64,000 nucleotides of DNA from Ureibacillus endophyticus (GTDB taxonomy: Bacteria; Bacillota; Bacilli; Bacillales_A; Planococcaceae): positions 1 through 64,000 of the forward strand of contig NZ_RBZN01000016.1 in assembly GCF_003628435.1 (NCBI RefSeq), in the 5' to 3' direction. Both the position numbers and the translations under genes were made by a program. Each line of letters starts with the position of its first letter. Position 1 is the first letter of the stretch. The notes below the pieces were generated by a model. That model ran no database searches. It saw only the letters and a program-made list of their open reading frames with translations, and was not told where the DNA came from. Of the stretch, positions 1-8,303 are shown piece after piece.

Positions 1-115
1 CAAAAACAAGGCGCAACCTTTTCGGAATGTTTGTCAAGAGCGATTGTCACCTCGTGCGGAGAGTACTTTCCGCCCTGAACGCTTGTGATTTTCAGTTTTT
101 CATAGAAGTTTTGAC
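1..115. other. GC-richer edge segment, possible gene or mobile-element end
   Basis: These bases are visibly richer in G and C than the AT-rich DNA from 120 onward. Both strands are open: the plus strand reads in frame from base 1 to a TGA near 79, and the minus strand is open from a TAG near 115 to the window edge. I do not recognise either peptide. It could be the end of a gene or of a mobile element lying mostly outside the window. No terminal repeat can be confirmed from one end only. Confidence 0.25.
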
Positions 116-202
116 ACTACCCTATAGAATTCCATCACCCTATATATATAGTAAATTAGTCTCTTAATATGTATCAATTTAAAAATTTAATAGAATTAAA
201 AA

Positions 203-226
203 AGATGTCGGCATTAATCGACATCT
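203..226 (-). terminator. Terminator of the EndoQ-like gene
   Basis: An 8-bp perfect stem (AGATGTCG/CGACATCT) with an 8-nt loop, followed on the minus strand by a run of six U. It overlaps the stop codon of the nuclease gene. Confidence 0.7.
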
Positions 227-1397
227 ACTGTTTTTCTATTTTTCCGTAAACACCGCCACCACCAACTGTAATACCGAGTTTTCCGTTTCTTGCCAGATCT
301 ATCGTAGTAGCAATTTTTAGTGGTATCACTTGTGCTAGTTCCTCCACACTTACATGGTGCAAAATATTCATTTCTGTTCCAAAGACATTTAATAATTTTT
401 CAATTGTTTTCGGTCCAATTCCCGGAATAAAATCAAGGGGAATTTGATGAATGTACGGCGGTCGCTGACGTGTATGATATTCTGTATCAGATAATTCTTT
501 AATTCTCTTTGAAACGCCTTTTATTAATTGGGATTGCCCACAGTACGGGCAATGAATTAACCCTTCTTCTTCAACAGATTCACCACAATTTGCACATACT
601 GTTTCATGATATTTTCCAAGTAACGGATTTAACCCATAATTTGAGAGAACTCCCCTTCCCTCTTGTTCATGAAGTGCGAGTTTTAACTCTTGAAAATTGA
701 CATCACCCAGCTGTAACTTTTGATATTCTCTCGCTAACTTACCAAGAGAATGAGCATCTGAATTCGTCACGAAAGTATATGGATTTAATTCACTAATATC
801 TTTGACCATATACGTATCAGAACTAAGTCCAAGTTCAATACCATCAATAAGTTGGGGATCAAATACTTCCTTTAAACTTTTTACTACACCTTTTCCATAA
901 AGACTTTTAAAAGGTGTAAACACATGAGCAGGGATAAAGAGTCCGCCTAACTCACGAACTTTATTCTGCAATGTAAGTCCATCACAATATATTCGTTGAG
1001 AGCTTAAATGAATGTTTTTCAGATGATGACTCATCCATTTCGAAAATTCCTTCATTATTTCAATTGTTGGAAAGAAGGCGAGGACATGAATTGGGCCATG
1101 ACAATGCTCATCATATATTTCAATTTCAGAGCCTAATATCAAAGTCGTTCCTTCATATCGTACTCCACCAAGTGGTAGTTCCTGCGCTTTCTCCTCCATA
1201 ATCAGTTGCTCTATCTCCCCAATAACTTCTGGAGAATGGCAATCAATAATTCCGATTAAATCTAACCCTTTTTTACTACTTGCTACATCCAAAATATTTT
1301 GTAGCGTTAAATTTTTGCTTCCAGTAATTTTTACAGCTCTACCGCTTTGTGTTCGGCCTATATGTATATGTAAGTCCGAAAAATAACTTTGCAACAT
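225..1397 (-). CDS. Endonuclease Q family protein (PHP-type nuclease)
   Basis: Member of the endonuclease Q / TIGR00375 family, DNA nucleases described as cutting beside deaminated bases such as uracil and hypoxanthine. The N-terminal two thirds is a PHP metal-dependent domain: SDLHIHIG at residues 7-14, an IIDCHSP segment near 50 and SDAHSLGK near 213, all supplying metal-binding His/Asp. A zinc ribbon follows (CANCG and CPYCG, about residues 270-290). The C-terminus carries a helix-hairpin-helix motif around PGIGPKTIEKLL, which would bind DNA. At 390 aa it has full family length. ATG start with an AAGGGATG ribosome site. It appears monocistronic, with its own terminator. Substrate specificity is inferred from the family. 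Confidence 0.85.
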   Translation of the reverse strand: MLQSYFSDLHIHIGRTQSGRAVKITGSKNLTLQNILDVASSKKGLDLIGIIDCHSPEVIGEIEQLIMEEKAQELPLGGVRYEGTTLILGSEIEIYDEHCHGPIHVLAFFPTIEIMKEFSKWMSHHLKNIHLSSQRIYCDGLTLQNKVRELGGLFIPAHVFTPFKSLYGKGVVKSLKEVFDPQLIDGIELGLSSDTYMVKDISELNPYTFVTNSDAHSLGKLAREYQKLQLGDVNFQELKLALHEQEGRGVLSNYGLNPLLGKYHETVCANCGESVEEEGLIHCPYCGQSQLIKGVSKRIKELSDTEYHTRQRPPYIHQIPLDFIPGIGPKTIEKLLNVFGTEMNILHHVSVEELAQVIPLKIATTIDLARNGKLGITVGGGGVYGKIEKQ

Positions 1398-1458
1398 TTG
1401 AAAATCACATCCCTTCTTCTCATATAGAATGGATTACATTTCATAAAATATCCCTTGA

Positions 1459-1833
1459 TTAGCTCATCACTTCAATCATGACTAAAATCCACGCTACTAA
1501 AAATAAAACTCCTCCAATCGGTGTAATTGCACCTAATTTCTTTATACCTGTGACAGATAATACATATAGACTTCCAGAAAAGAAGATTACTCCTGCCAAC
1601 ATTAAATATCCAGCCCACATTAAAAGACTTGTTTCCCCTAACAAAACATCATTTGATAAAGTACCTAGAATAATTAGCCCTAAAGCATGATACATTTGAT
1701 ATTGCACTGCTGTGTTCCAATTTTGTGCATAACGCGGCTCTGCGAATTTATCTTTTAATGCATGAGCTCCAAAGGCACCCAGCGCAACTCCTAAAAATGA
1801 AAGCAATGCCCCTAAAAAGATTAATGTATTCAA
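1459..1833 (-). CDS. DUF423 family membrane protein
   Basis: Small integral membrane protein of the DUF423 family (YwdK/YgdD-like), 124 aa, with four hydrophobic segments: residues 1-22, about 45-60, 68-90 and 98-120. The hallmark N-terminal GAFGAHALK is present at residues 19-27, and the YHALGLI block follows near 48. The start is a TTG codon preceded by GGGAG at a spacing of 9; there is no closer ATG. No function is established for the family. Neighbours on the same strand give no functional clue, and a terminator separates it from the upstream lipoprotein gene. Confidence 0.85.
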   Translation of the reverse strand: MNTLIFLGALLSFLGVALGAFGAHALKDKFAEPRYAQNWNTAVQYQMYHALGLIILGTLSNDVLLGETSLLMWAGYLMLAGVIFFSGSLYVLSVTGIKKLGAITPIGGVLFLVAWILVMIEVMS

Positions 1834-1907
1834 AATATATCACTCCCTAAATGTAAACTTAGTTTTCTCATCTATTTTAGGATAACAATTTACTTATACA
1901 AAATAAA

Positions 1908-1943
1908 AACTGTATAATTAAGTAATTTCTTAATTATACAGTT
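1908..1943 (-). terminator. Terminator of the YusW-like gene
   Basis: A 15-bp perfect stem with a 6-nt loop, lying 12 bases past the stop codon. On the minus strand it is followed by UUUUUAUUUU. Confidence 0.85.
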
Positions 1944-1954
1944 CCCTGTTAGAT

Positions 1955-2455
1955 TTAATTTTTAAACTTATAACGTTTTACATCGCCATTATTAAATTTC
2001 ACTTCAAGTTCAATGTTTTGGTAATCCTTTTCTAAATTAAAAGCAGATAACACTTCGTTTAATACTTCATCATCACTTGTATTTTCATCAAATGTTAGTT
2101 TTGCTAATTGTGGAGCTATTTGTTCATTTGCAGCATCGCCTTTTAATTCGACATTGTTAATTTCATCATCAACTTCAACACCAACTACATCTTGGTTTTT
2201 TGTATATTCAACATCAAAAGAAATATCGTTCGGATAATCTACGTCTAAATCAAAGTGTGTAAAGTTATATTCACTATTCCCAGTATTTTGATTGTCTGTT
2301 GTTTGTTCAACTGTATCATTATCAGTATTTTCTGTTTGCCCAGCTTCATTATTACCCGTTACAACTTCATCTTGATCGATATCATTATTGTCATTGCATC
2401 CATACAATACGCCTACTAATAAAGGTATAATCAGAAATGATTTTATCGCATTCAT
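1955..2455 (-). CDS. YusW-like lipoprotein
   Basis: Predicted secreted lipoprotein of 166 aa. The N-terminus has a short hydrophobic segment (residues 5-18) ending in a lipobox-like LYGC with Cys20 as the probable lipidated residue. A low-complexity Asp/Asn/Thr/Glu-rich linker spans about residues 21-62. The conserved C-terminal domain (about 63-166) resembles the YusW-like family (PF14039), with the typical ending of acidic residues and VKRYKFKN. Ribosome site AAGGAG before ATG. The family has no assigned role. Domain assignment is by eye. Confidence 0.7.
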   Translation of the reverse strand: MNAIKSFLIIPLLVGVLYGCNDNNDIDQDEVVTGNNEAGQTENTDNDTVEQTTDNQNTGNSEYNFTHFDLDVDYPNDISFDVEYTKNQDVVGVEVDDEINNVELKGDAANEQIAPQLAKLTFDENTSDDEVLNEVLSAFNLEKDYQNIELEVKFNNGDVKRYKFKN

Positions 2456-2547
2456 GTCGTTTCTCTCCTTAGTTGAATTTTCACTCTCATATTTTTCCCA
2501 TATAACTATTATTTATCCATTCAATTTAAAGTTTTCCTAAATTGAAA

Positions 2548-2576
2548 AAGCGCAGTTGAATACTTCAACTACGCTT
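2548..2576 (-). terminator. Terminator of ku
   Basis: A 12-bp stem with one mismatch (AAGCG.AGTTGAA / TTCAACT.CGCTT), followed on the minus strand by UUUUUC, just past the ku stop codon. Confidence 0.75.
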
Positions 2577-2580
2577 ATTT

Positions 2581-3420
2581 TTAAGCTTCTTTTTTCTCTT
2601 TTACTTTTCGTTTCCGAGTTACCGGTTTCTTAGTCGTAGTGGACGTTTTATCCAACGATGCTTGTAATGCAGCCATTAAGTCTGTCATATCGGAAGGAAT
2701 TGCAGATGTTGGTTTATCCGTTGCAGTAACGGTTGCTTCTCCAGATTTCTTCTGTTCAATCAGTTCCATTAATGCTGTTCTGTATTCATCTGTATATTTT
2801 TCAGGCTCAAATTTTGTTGTTAATTGTTCGATTAACATAAGAGCCGTGTCCAATTCTTTTTGCGTGACTTTTTCGGTATCTGGAATATTTGGAACTTCTG
2901 CAGCATTTCGAACTTCATCTGGAAAATGGATTGTTTCCATCAATAATGTATCATTATAAACTCGAACAATTGCTAACTGCTCTTTCGAACGAATCGTAAT
3001 TTTAGCTACGCCAATTTTCCCTGAGCTACTTAACGCTTCACGTAATAATGCATACGCCTTTCCACCTCCACTATCAGGAGCAAGGAAATAGCTTCGTTCA
3101 AAATAAATTGGATCAATCTCTTCAAGTTTTACAAACTCAAGGATTTCAACTGATTTATCTTCATTCTCTTTTTTAATTCTTTCAAGTTCCTCATCATCTA
3201 ATACCACAAATTTATTTTTCGAGTATTCATAAGCTTTTACAATGTCTTCATTTTTCACTTCTCTATCGCAAACAGGACAAACCTTTTGATAATTAATCGG
3301 ACTATTACATTCCTTATGTAATTGTCTTAACTTGATATCCTTATTTTCTGTTGCGGCGTGAAGCTTTACTGGAATATTAACAAGACCAAAACTAATGCTA
3401 CCTTTCCAAACTGTATGCAT
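2581..3420 (-). CDS. ku: Non-homologous end-joining protein Ku
   Basis: Bacterial Ku homologue, the DNA-end-binding homodimer that recruits LigD in two-component NHEJ. At 279 aa it has the usual length. It opens with MHTVWKGSISFGLVNIPVKL, the conserved Ku N-terminus, and contains the CPVC pair and the beta-barrel core; the C-terminus is a Lys/Arg-rich tail (KKPVTRKRKVKEKKE). The open frame extends 50 codons further upstream, but the start is placed at 3420 because GAGGTGA lies 6 bases before that ATG and the family begins there. Its partner ligD is divergently transcribed 103 bases away. In B. subtilis the homologous pair is expressed in the forespore; a sigma-G-like promoter is visible here. 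Confidence 0.95.
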   Translation of the reverse strand: MHTVWKGSISFGLVNIPVKLHAATENKDIKLRQLHKECNSPINYQKVCPVCDREVKNEDIVKAYEYSKNKFVVLDDEELERIKKENEDKSVEILEFVKLEEIDPIYFERSYFLAPDSGGGKAYALLREALSSSGKIGVAKITIRSKEQLAIVRVYNDTLLMETIHFPDEVRNAAEVPNIPDTEKVTQKELDTALMLIEQLTTKFEPEKYTDEYRTALMELIEQKKSGEATVTATDKPTSAIPSDMTDLMAALQASLDKTSTTTKKPVTRKRKVKEKKEA

Positions 3421-3443
3421 TATGACTTCACCTCTCTTTTCGT

Positions 3444-3473
3444 TATTATGCTTATTTACATTCTTTCTATGTA
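3444..3473 (-). promoter_or_regulatory. Possible sigma-G (forespore) promoter of ku
   Basis: On the minus strand, TACATA (3468-3473) and CATAATA (3444-3450) are separated by 17 bp. They resemble the sigma-G consensus TGMATA...CATNNTA, and the position is suitable for a short leader before the ku ribosome site. This is a match by eye only. Confidence 0.35.
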
Positions 3474-3523
3474 TAACGTGTTGTTTTATTGAAAAAATAA
3501 AGGGAAAAAGAAGGTTTATATCA

Positions 3524-5347
3524 ATGAAACCAATGCTCCTTACTTCAACCGAAAGCACACCGACCGGCAAGGACTGGATTTACGAAACGAAATATGATGG
3601 CTTTCGATGTCTTGTTATTTGGGAACAAAAAACACCGAAACTCATTAGCAGAAACGGAAAAGAGCTCAATACCTACTTCCCTGAGTTGATTCAATATTGT
3701 GAGGATATATACGAAGATATCGTCTCTCATTTACCATTAATTTTTGATGGTGAAATTGTATATTTGACAAATAACTTTAAAAGTGAATTTTCAATTGTTC
3801 AAAAACGCGGAAAGACAAAAACTGAAAAAACGATACAAGAACTCGCAAAACAATTTCCATGTAACATTATTGTTTTTGATTTGATACTGTATAAAGGAAA
3901 CTTATTAGAAGGGTTGCCTTTAAACGAAAGAAAATCACTACTACATAAACTTAAATTGTTTGAACAAGTAGAGTACCAAAATAAAGGTACAATCCAAATG
4001 ATTAAAGAGTTTCACGATTCTGATAAGCTATGGAAAAAAGTAAAGAAATATCATGGGGAAGGAATTATTGCAAAGAAAACAACAAGCCAATGGGAAAGAG
4101 GAAAGCGTTCAAATCAATGGTTAAAAATTAAAAACTGGCGAATTGTTACGGTTATCCTTACTCAATATGATCAAGAAAACGGCTATTTCAATGGTGCAGT
4201 CTTTAAAGATGACCAATTAGAAGTTATTACAAATTTCCGTCATGGGTTTTCCGATGAAGAGATGGGGACCCTATCTACATTTTTTCTTTCAAAAGGAAAA
4301 CAAACATCTGCAACCACTTGGGAATTACCACCCTCCATTTGTGTAGATGTAGCGTGTATTGATTACGATGGAAAAAAATTAAGAGAACCAAGATTTGAAG
4401 CTTTTCGATTCCACACTGTGCCAGGTGATGTTACTTGGGAAGGAATGCTTCGTCAATTAAATCCGTTACCAGAAACCATTACAATCACTCATCCAGATAA
4501 ACCAATTTGGCCTGCATTGGGATTGGTAAAAGATGATTATATTTATTATTTACAACAAATCGCTCCATACATGCTTCCCTTTTTAAAGGAGCGTCTTTTA
4601 ACAGCAATTCGTTTTCCCCATGGAGTACCTGGAGAAAGTTTTTACCAAAAGAATGCTCCAGAATATACACCGGAATTTATCAAAACAAAGGTACATGAAG
4701 ATATTGAATATATAATTTGTCAGGATATCGAGTCCTTATTATGGCTCGGAAATCAACTGGCCATTGAATTTCATATACCTTTTCAAACGGTTTCAACAAC
4801 TTATCCTACAGAAATTGTTTTCGATTTAGACCCACCTTCAGTAGACGAGTTTTCCCTCGCCATAGAGGCAGCAACTCGAATGAAAGCAATTTTTGATAAT
4901 CTTAACTTAACTTGCTTTGTAAAAACATCTGGAGGAAAAGGGCTTCAACTCTATATCCCTTTACCAAAAGATACTTTCTCTTATGATGAATGTAGGGTCT
5001 TTACTGAATTTGTTTGTCGCTTTTTATGTGAACAAGAACCGAAATGGTTTACAACCGAACGTCTCAAAAAAAATCGCAACAATAAACTGTACTTAGATTA
5101 TGTACAACATGCGGAAGGAAAAACGATTATCGCCCCGTATTCTGCAAGGGGCAATGAGTTCGGCTATGTTGCAACCCCACTGAATTGGAATGAAGTCAAT
5201 AGTAAACTAACCCCAAAACTTTTTCCGATTCCTGCTGTTCTTGAGAGAATCACTACAATTGGCGATCCATTTCAAAACTATTTTAAAACACAACAAGAAG
5301 AAGAATTTCGAGCAGTATTATCAACTTTAAATAAGCTTAAAAAATAA
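3524..5347 (+). CDS. ligD: NHEJ DNA ligase LigD (ligase-polymerase)
   Basis: ATP-dependent ligase fused to an archaeo-eukaryotic primase-type polymerase, the Bacillus LigD layout without the 3'-phosphoesterase domain. The ligase domain comes first: adenylation motif KYDG with Lys23, DGE near residue 75 and the closing IVFD/KPxD-like and WLKIKNW segments. The polymerase domain occupies roughly residues 330-607, with the catalytic Asp pair in FDLDPP (around nt 4820) and the SGGKGLQLYIP block. Length 607 aa. The frame is open back to 3395, but that would overlap ku. The ATG at 3524 follows AAGG at about 10 bases and matches family N-termini. Works with Ku to rejoin double-strand breaks, probably in spores. 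Confidence 0.93.
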   Translation: MKPMLLTSTESTPTGKDWIYETKYDGFRCLVIWEQKTPKLISRNGKELNTYFPELIQYCEDIYEDIVSHLPLIFDGEIVYLTNNFKSEFSIVQKRGKTKTEKTIQELAKQFPCNIIVFDLILYKGNLLEGLPLNERKSLLHKLKLFEQVEYQNKGTIQMIKEFHDSDKLWKKVKKYHGEGIIAKKTTSQWERGKRSNQWLKIKNWRIVTVILTQYDQENGYFNGAVFKDDQLEVITNFRHGFSDEEMGTLSTFFLSKGKQTSATTWELPPSICVDVACIDYDGKKLREPRFEAFRFHTVPGDVTWEGMLRQLNPLPETITITHPDKPIWPALGLVKDDYIYYLQQIAPYMLPFLKERLLTAIRFPHGVPGESFYQKNAPEYTPEFIKTKVHEDIEYIICQDIESLLWLGNQLAIEFHIPFQTVSTTYPTEIVFDLDPPSVDEFSLAIEAATRMKAIFDNLNLTCFVKTSGGKGLQLYIPLPKDTFSYDECRVFTEFVCRFLCEQEPKWFTTERLKKNRNNKLYLDYVQHAEGKTIIAPYSARGNEFGYVATPLNWNEVNSKLTPKLFPIPAVLERITTIGDPFQNYFKTQQEEEFRAVLSTLNKLKK

Positions 5348-5351
5348 CCTG

Positions 5352-5387
5352 GAGGTGTCCAAAAAGTAATAATTTTTTGGACACCTC
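5352..5387 (+). terminator. Terminator of ligD
   Basis: A 14-bp perfect stem (GAGGTGTCC plus five A, and its complement) with an 8-nt loop, followed by TTTTC on the plus strand, directly after the ligD stop. Confidence 0.85.
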
Positions 5388-5528
5388 TTTTCTTTCTTGA
5401 TAAATATCTCTTATGAATTATTGTTCCTGCGGTGGTTGTCACTATCCTCGTCGCAATTTATCTGTGACGAAAGCGGTAGCGTCAGTTACAAAGGAGCTGT
5501 CTCAAAATGACTTTTCAGACAACTCCTT
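5388..5528. repeat. Palindromic element with terminator-like hairpin
   Basis: Bases 5491-5528 form a hairpin with arms AAGGAG.TGTCT.AAAA and complement (two mismatches) followed by T6 on the plus strand; it overlaps the 3' end of ctaG. The preceding stretch (about 5442-5480) has a second imperfect inverted repeat with arms CTATCCTCGTC and GACGAAAGCGGTAG. A hairpin of the same type recurs at 42748-42786, so this looks like one copy of a dispersed intergenic element. Confidence 0.45.
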
Positions 5529-6296
5529 TTTTCTTATACCCATTTGAGTTCTTCTAAAATATTGAGCACATAATACAATCACGATAATCAAATCAATAAA
5601 ATCTCCACCATAATACATGATAATTCCACCCATTTCCGCATCAAATTTATCAATTCCTTGTGGAGGATTTGCATAAATCCATTTTGATAAAATACTGTGG
5701 GATGCCATTGCCAAAACTAATACAATCGAGCGGTAGATAAAACTATATCGGTGGGGTGAAGGATCAAAAGATATCATCGAAGCCGTAAACACATATCCTG
5801 CTAAAAACACATGGAAATGAATTAAACTATAAAGCAAGATGGACGAATGCATTGCGTTATAAAGTGGAGTTACATATAACACCCAAAGTCCACCCATATT
5901 TAAAACCGTTGCTATTATTGGGTGAGAGACAATTTCAACATACTTACTTTTTAATATTCGACTCACTATTCTTGCATGCTGAACCTTTAAACATCTTAAT
6001 AAAAGGGTGATTGGTGCCGAAAATACGAGTAATAATGGTCCAAGCATCCCTAAAAGCAAATGAGTCATCATATGAGATTGGAAACTGTTATGGGCCTTTT
6101 CAGCAATAGGTCCGACTAAACTTATCGCAATACAGATTATTCCAAGACTCCATAATACAATTCGGTACAATGGCCACTGGGAGTATTTTTTATTTGATAT
6201 CATGACGCCGACTATATAAATTGCAATTAGTAATAAAAACACAATACTACCGAATATTGTCCCAAACCAGTGAACAGGTTCATGATGATGATGCAT
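5502..6296 (-). CDS. ctaG: Cytochrome c oxidase assembly factor CtaG (caa3 type)
   Basis: Seven-transmembrane protein of the caa3_CtaG family, required in Bacillus for assembly of the caa3 cytochrome c oxidase, probably at the copper centre. Visible features are the HHHHEPVHW N-terminus, hydrophobic segments spread over residues 9-250, and conserved family positions such as the SHMMTHLLLGM stretch near residue 85 and LIHFHVF near 158. Length 264 aa is slightly shorter than B. subtilis CtaG. It overlaps the upstream DUF2243 gene by 17 bases, so the two are cotranscribed. The ribosome site (AGGTGAG) is unusually close to the ATG, consistent with coupled translation. No oxidase subunit genes lie nearby. 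Confidence 0.87.
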   Translation of the reverse strand: MHHHHEPVHWFGTIFGSIVFLLLIAIYIVGVMISNKKYSQWPLYRIVLWSLGIICIAISLVGPIAEKAHNSFQSHMMTHLLLGMLGPLLLVFSAPITLLLRCLKVQHARIVSRILKSKYVEIVSHPIIATVLNMGGLWVLYVTPLYNAMHSSILLYSLIHFHVFLAGYVFTASMISFDPSPHRYSFIYRSIVLVLAMASHSILSKWIYANPPQGIDKFDAEMGGIIMYYGGDFIDLIIVIVLCAQYFRRTQMGIRKKELSEKSF

Positions 6297-6735
6297 TTAA
6301 CTCACCTGTACTTGAGGATTTTCTAAGTAAGATTACCCCGATGATAATCAAAATAACAGCTATTACATTCCAAGAAAGGTCATAATAGAAAATCTCAACA
6401 TTATAACGGATTTGATGGATTTTCATTAATTTATGTTGAATCGTCCCATCATATAGTTGAAATACACCTGCCCCAACAAAGATACCGCCTACCCACTTCT
6501 TTTTTTTCCAAATTTTCCGCTTTCGCATATCAGCTAACATAAATAATCCAGCTACTGTTGAAAACCAACTAAACGCATGGAACAATCCATCTGAAATTAG
6601 ACCAACACTTAATGTAGCCTTATCGTAAAAGTGATGCCAATGAAGCAATTGATGGAATACTGCTTCATCGAAGAACGCAACTAACCCGATTCCGAAAAAA
6701 ATCCCAGACCAAATATTATATTTATTATGATTCAT
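6280..6735 (-). CDS. DUF2243 family membrane protein
   Basis: Membrane protein of 151 aa matching the DUF2243 family, with four hydrophobic segments (about residues 9-24, 54-70, 82-97 and 122-142). His-rich stretches such as FHQLLHWHHFYD near residue 27 and a conserved IQHKLMKIHQIR near 100 could bind heme or metal. Overlaps ctaG by 17 bases, and this pairing suggests a role in respiratory oxidase assembly, an inference from context only. Start ATG preceded by GAGGGTGA. Confidence 0.75.
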   Translation of the reverse strand: MNHNKYNIWSGIFFGIGLVAFFDEAVFHQLLHWHHFYDKATLSVGLISDGLFHAFSWFSTVAGLFMLADMRKRKIWKKKKWVGGIFVGAGVFQLYDGTIQHKLMKIHQIRYNVEIFYYDLSWNVIAVILIIIGVILLRKSSSTGELNASSS

Positions 6736-6820
6736 ATTTCACCCTCAAATAAGTTTGTATTTACCACCCCATTTTATCCAACAATTGTAAATTCTATAAG
6801 TTTGTTTAAACCTAACTAAA

Positions 6821-6853
6821 AACAGGTATCTCCTAATATTTGAGATACCTGTT
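6821..6853 (-). terminator. Terminator of the CDF transporter gene
   Basis: A 12-bp perfect stem (AACAGGTATCTC and complement) followed on the minus strand by a U-rich tract, a few bases past the transporter stop codon. Confidence 0.8.
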
Positions 6854-6866
6854 CCACTACTTTATA

Positions 6867-7826
6867 TTAATGACTATGCGCATGATGATGGTGGTGCTCA
6901 TGTTTTAGTTTACATAAAATTGAGTCCTCATGTTTATGTTGATTGTCTTCTATTTGCAAGGTTACATGATTAATACCAAAGTGAGCTAGTTCATGTTCGA
7001 TGTGTTTCAGTATTTGTTGACTTTCCCGAAGTGTTATGTGTTCATCTACTACAACATGACAAGAAAAAGCATTTTGACCACTTGTAATGGACCATAAATG
7101 TAGATCATGAATATCGATAACGCCTTGAGTAGATTTTAATAAATCAATAATCTCTTCTATTTTTATATTACTTGGTGTCCCTTCCATTAATACGTGAATT
7201 GAATCCTTCGTAACTCGGTATCCACTTACTAGAACAAGTAAAGCAACAATTACACTTGCAAGCGGATCTGCCCAACCCCAACCAAAAAACATTATTAGTA
7301 AAGCTGCTACAACTGCACCGACAGATCCTAGCATATCACCAATTACATGTAAAAATGCAGCACGTAAGTTCAAGTTTTCCTTTGTATCGCCACCGTGCAT
7401 GATTATCCATGCAACTAAGATATTTACGAGCAATCCAATAATCGCAATCATTAACATACCTGTTGAAGCTACTTCTGGTGGATTTGCAAATCGTTCAATT
7501 GCTTCATAAAAAATAAACAGAGCAATAATCACTAATGTAACACCATTAAAAACGGCTGCTAATATTTCAAAACGTTTATACCCATATGTTTTACTGTAAC
7601 TCGCAACTTGTTCCCCTAGTTTAAAAGCTAAAACACCGACACCTAGAGAGACTGCATCACTTAACATATGTCCTGCATCCGAAAGAAGGGCAAGACTATT
7701 TGTAAGAAATCCCCCAATAACTTCTATTATCATAAATGCACTTATTATAAAGAATGCAATGGTTAATGTTTTTTTATTCGCACCATGTGTATGGTTATGA
7801 TGCGCATGATCATGTCCGTGTCCCAT
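6867..7826 (-). CDS. Cation diffusion facilitator (CzcD/ZitB-type zinc exporter)
   Basis: Proton-driven exporter of Zn2+ and related divalent metals in the plasma membrane. Six transmembrane segments cover residues about 20-205. The metal-transport site is formed by SDAGHMLSD (TM2, Asp about 50 and 54) and HVIGDML (TM5, His/Asp about 161-165). A cytoplasmic C-terminal ferredoxin-like domain follows, with the family motif DIHDLHLWSI near residue 238. Both ends are His-rich (GHGHDHAHHNHTHG at the start, HEHHHHHAHSH at the end), as expected for metal capture. The ArsR sensor gene lies 60 bases upstream, and a 14-bp palindrome sits in that gap, so metal induction is likely. 319 aa, full length. 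Confidence 0.92.
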   Translation of the reverse strand: MGHGHDHAHHNHTHGANKKTLTIAFFIISAFMIIEVIGGFLTNSLALLSDAGHMLSDAVSLGVGVLAFKLGEQVASYSKTYGYKRFEILAAVFNGVTLVIIALFIFYEAIERFANPPEVASTGMLMIAIIGLLVNILVAWIIMHGGDTKENLNLRAAFLHVIGDMLGSVGAVVAALLIMFFGWGWADPLASVIVALLVLVSGYRVTKDSIHVLMEGTPSNIKIEEIIDLLKSTQGVIDIHDLHLWSITSGQNAFSCHVVVDEHITLRESQQILKHIEHELAHFGINHVTLQIEDNQHKHEDSILCKLKHEHHHHHAHSH

Positions 7827-7853
7827 AATTAATCACCCTTCCCTTTATATTAG

Positions 7854-7867
7854 TATATGTTCATATA
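7854..7867. promoter_or_regulatory. Candidate ArsR-type operator before the CDF gene
   Basis: TATATGTTCATATA, a perfect 14-bp inverted repeat between the ArsR gene and the transporter gene. It resembles the ATATGAA...TTCATAT core bound by CzrA/SmtB-type repressors, and related AT-rich repeats occur before the regulator gene. Confidence 0.55.
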
Positions 7868-7886
7868 GAAATATTGTAACTACAAC

Positions 7887-8207
7887 TTAACTATGATTAG
7901 CATGTTCAATCGTTTGCTTTAACATGTTCATTACGTGTTCATCATCTTGAGAGTAAAATAATGTTGTTCCTTCTCGACGATATTTTACTAAACGAAGATT
8001 TTTTAAAAACCGTAATTGGTGAGAAACCGTAGATTGTTTAAGTTCTAATGTTTCAGCTATTTCATTAACGGAATATTCCTTCTTAAAAAGTAAATTCAAA
8101 ATTCGAATACGTGTTGGGTCACTTAATGCTTTGAAAGTTTGGGACACTAAAAAAAGCGTCTCCTCATCTAAATCGTCCTGGTATGCTACTTTCATTTCTT
8201 GATCCAT
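7887..8207 (-). CDS. ArsR/SmtB zinc-sensing repressor (CzrA-like)
   Basis: Winged-helix metal sensor of 106 aa that would leave DNA when zinc or cobalt binds. The recognition helix is around [15 protein letters not shown] (residues 55-69). The C-terminal alpha5 site is complete: Asp89-x-His91, ten residues, His102-x2-His105, the pattern that defines CzrA/SmtB-type sensors. No CxC arsenic-type site is present. The frame offers an ATG at 8213, but that lies immediately against the GGGGG ribosome site; the ATG at 8207 has the correct spacing of 6. Upstream of a CDF exporter in the same orientation, so the predicted circuit is autorepression plus control of zinc efflux. Confidence 0.9.
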   Translation of the reverse strand: MDQEMKVAYQDDLDEETLFLVSQTFKALSDPTRIRILNLLFKKEYSVNEIAETLELKQSTVSHQLRFLKNLRLVKYRREGTTLFYSQDDEHVMNMLKQTIEHANHS

Positions 8208-8229
8208 ATACATCCCCCTAAAATCTTAA

Positions 8230-8262
8230 ATATGAATATATAATCATATATGAATATTATAT
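8230..8262. promoter_or_regulatory. Candidate autoregulatory operator of the ArsR gene
   Basis: ATATGA (8230-8235) and TCATAT (8244-8249) form an inverted repeat with an 8-bp AT spacer, and a further ATATGA follows at 8248. It lies just upstream of the regulator gene and shares its half-site with the palindrome at 7854-7867. Confidence 0.5.
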
Positions 8263-8303
8263 GCTGACGATTACTTTTTGTACAGAATTTTCGGACAGAA
8301 AAA

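Noticed and set aside
5-78. Plus-strand reading frame at the left edge
   Set aside because: Only 25 codons are visible before the stop and both strands are open, so the coding strand cannot be decided.
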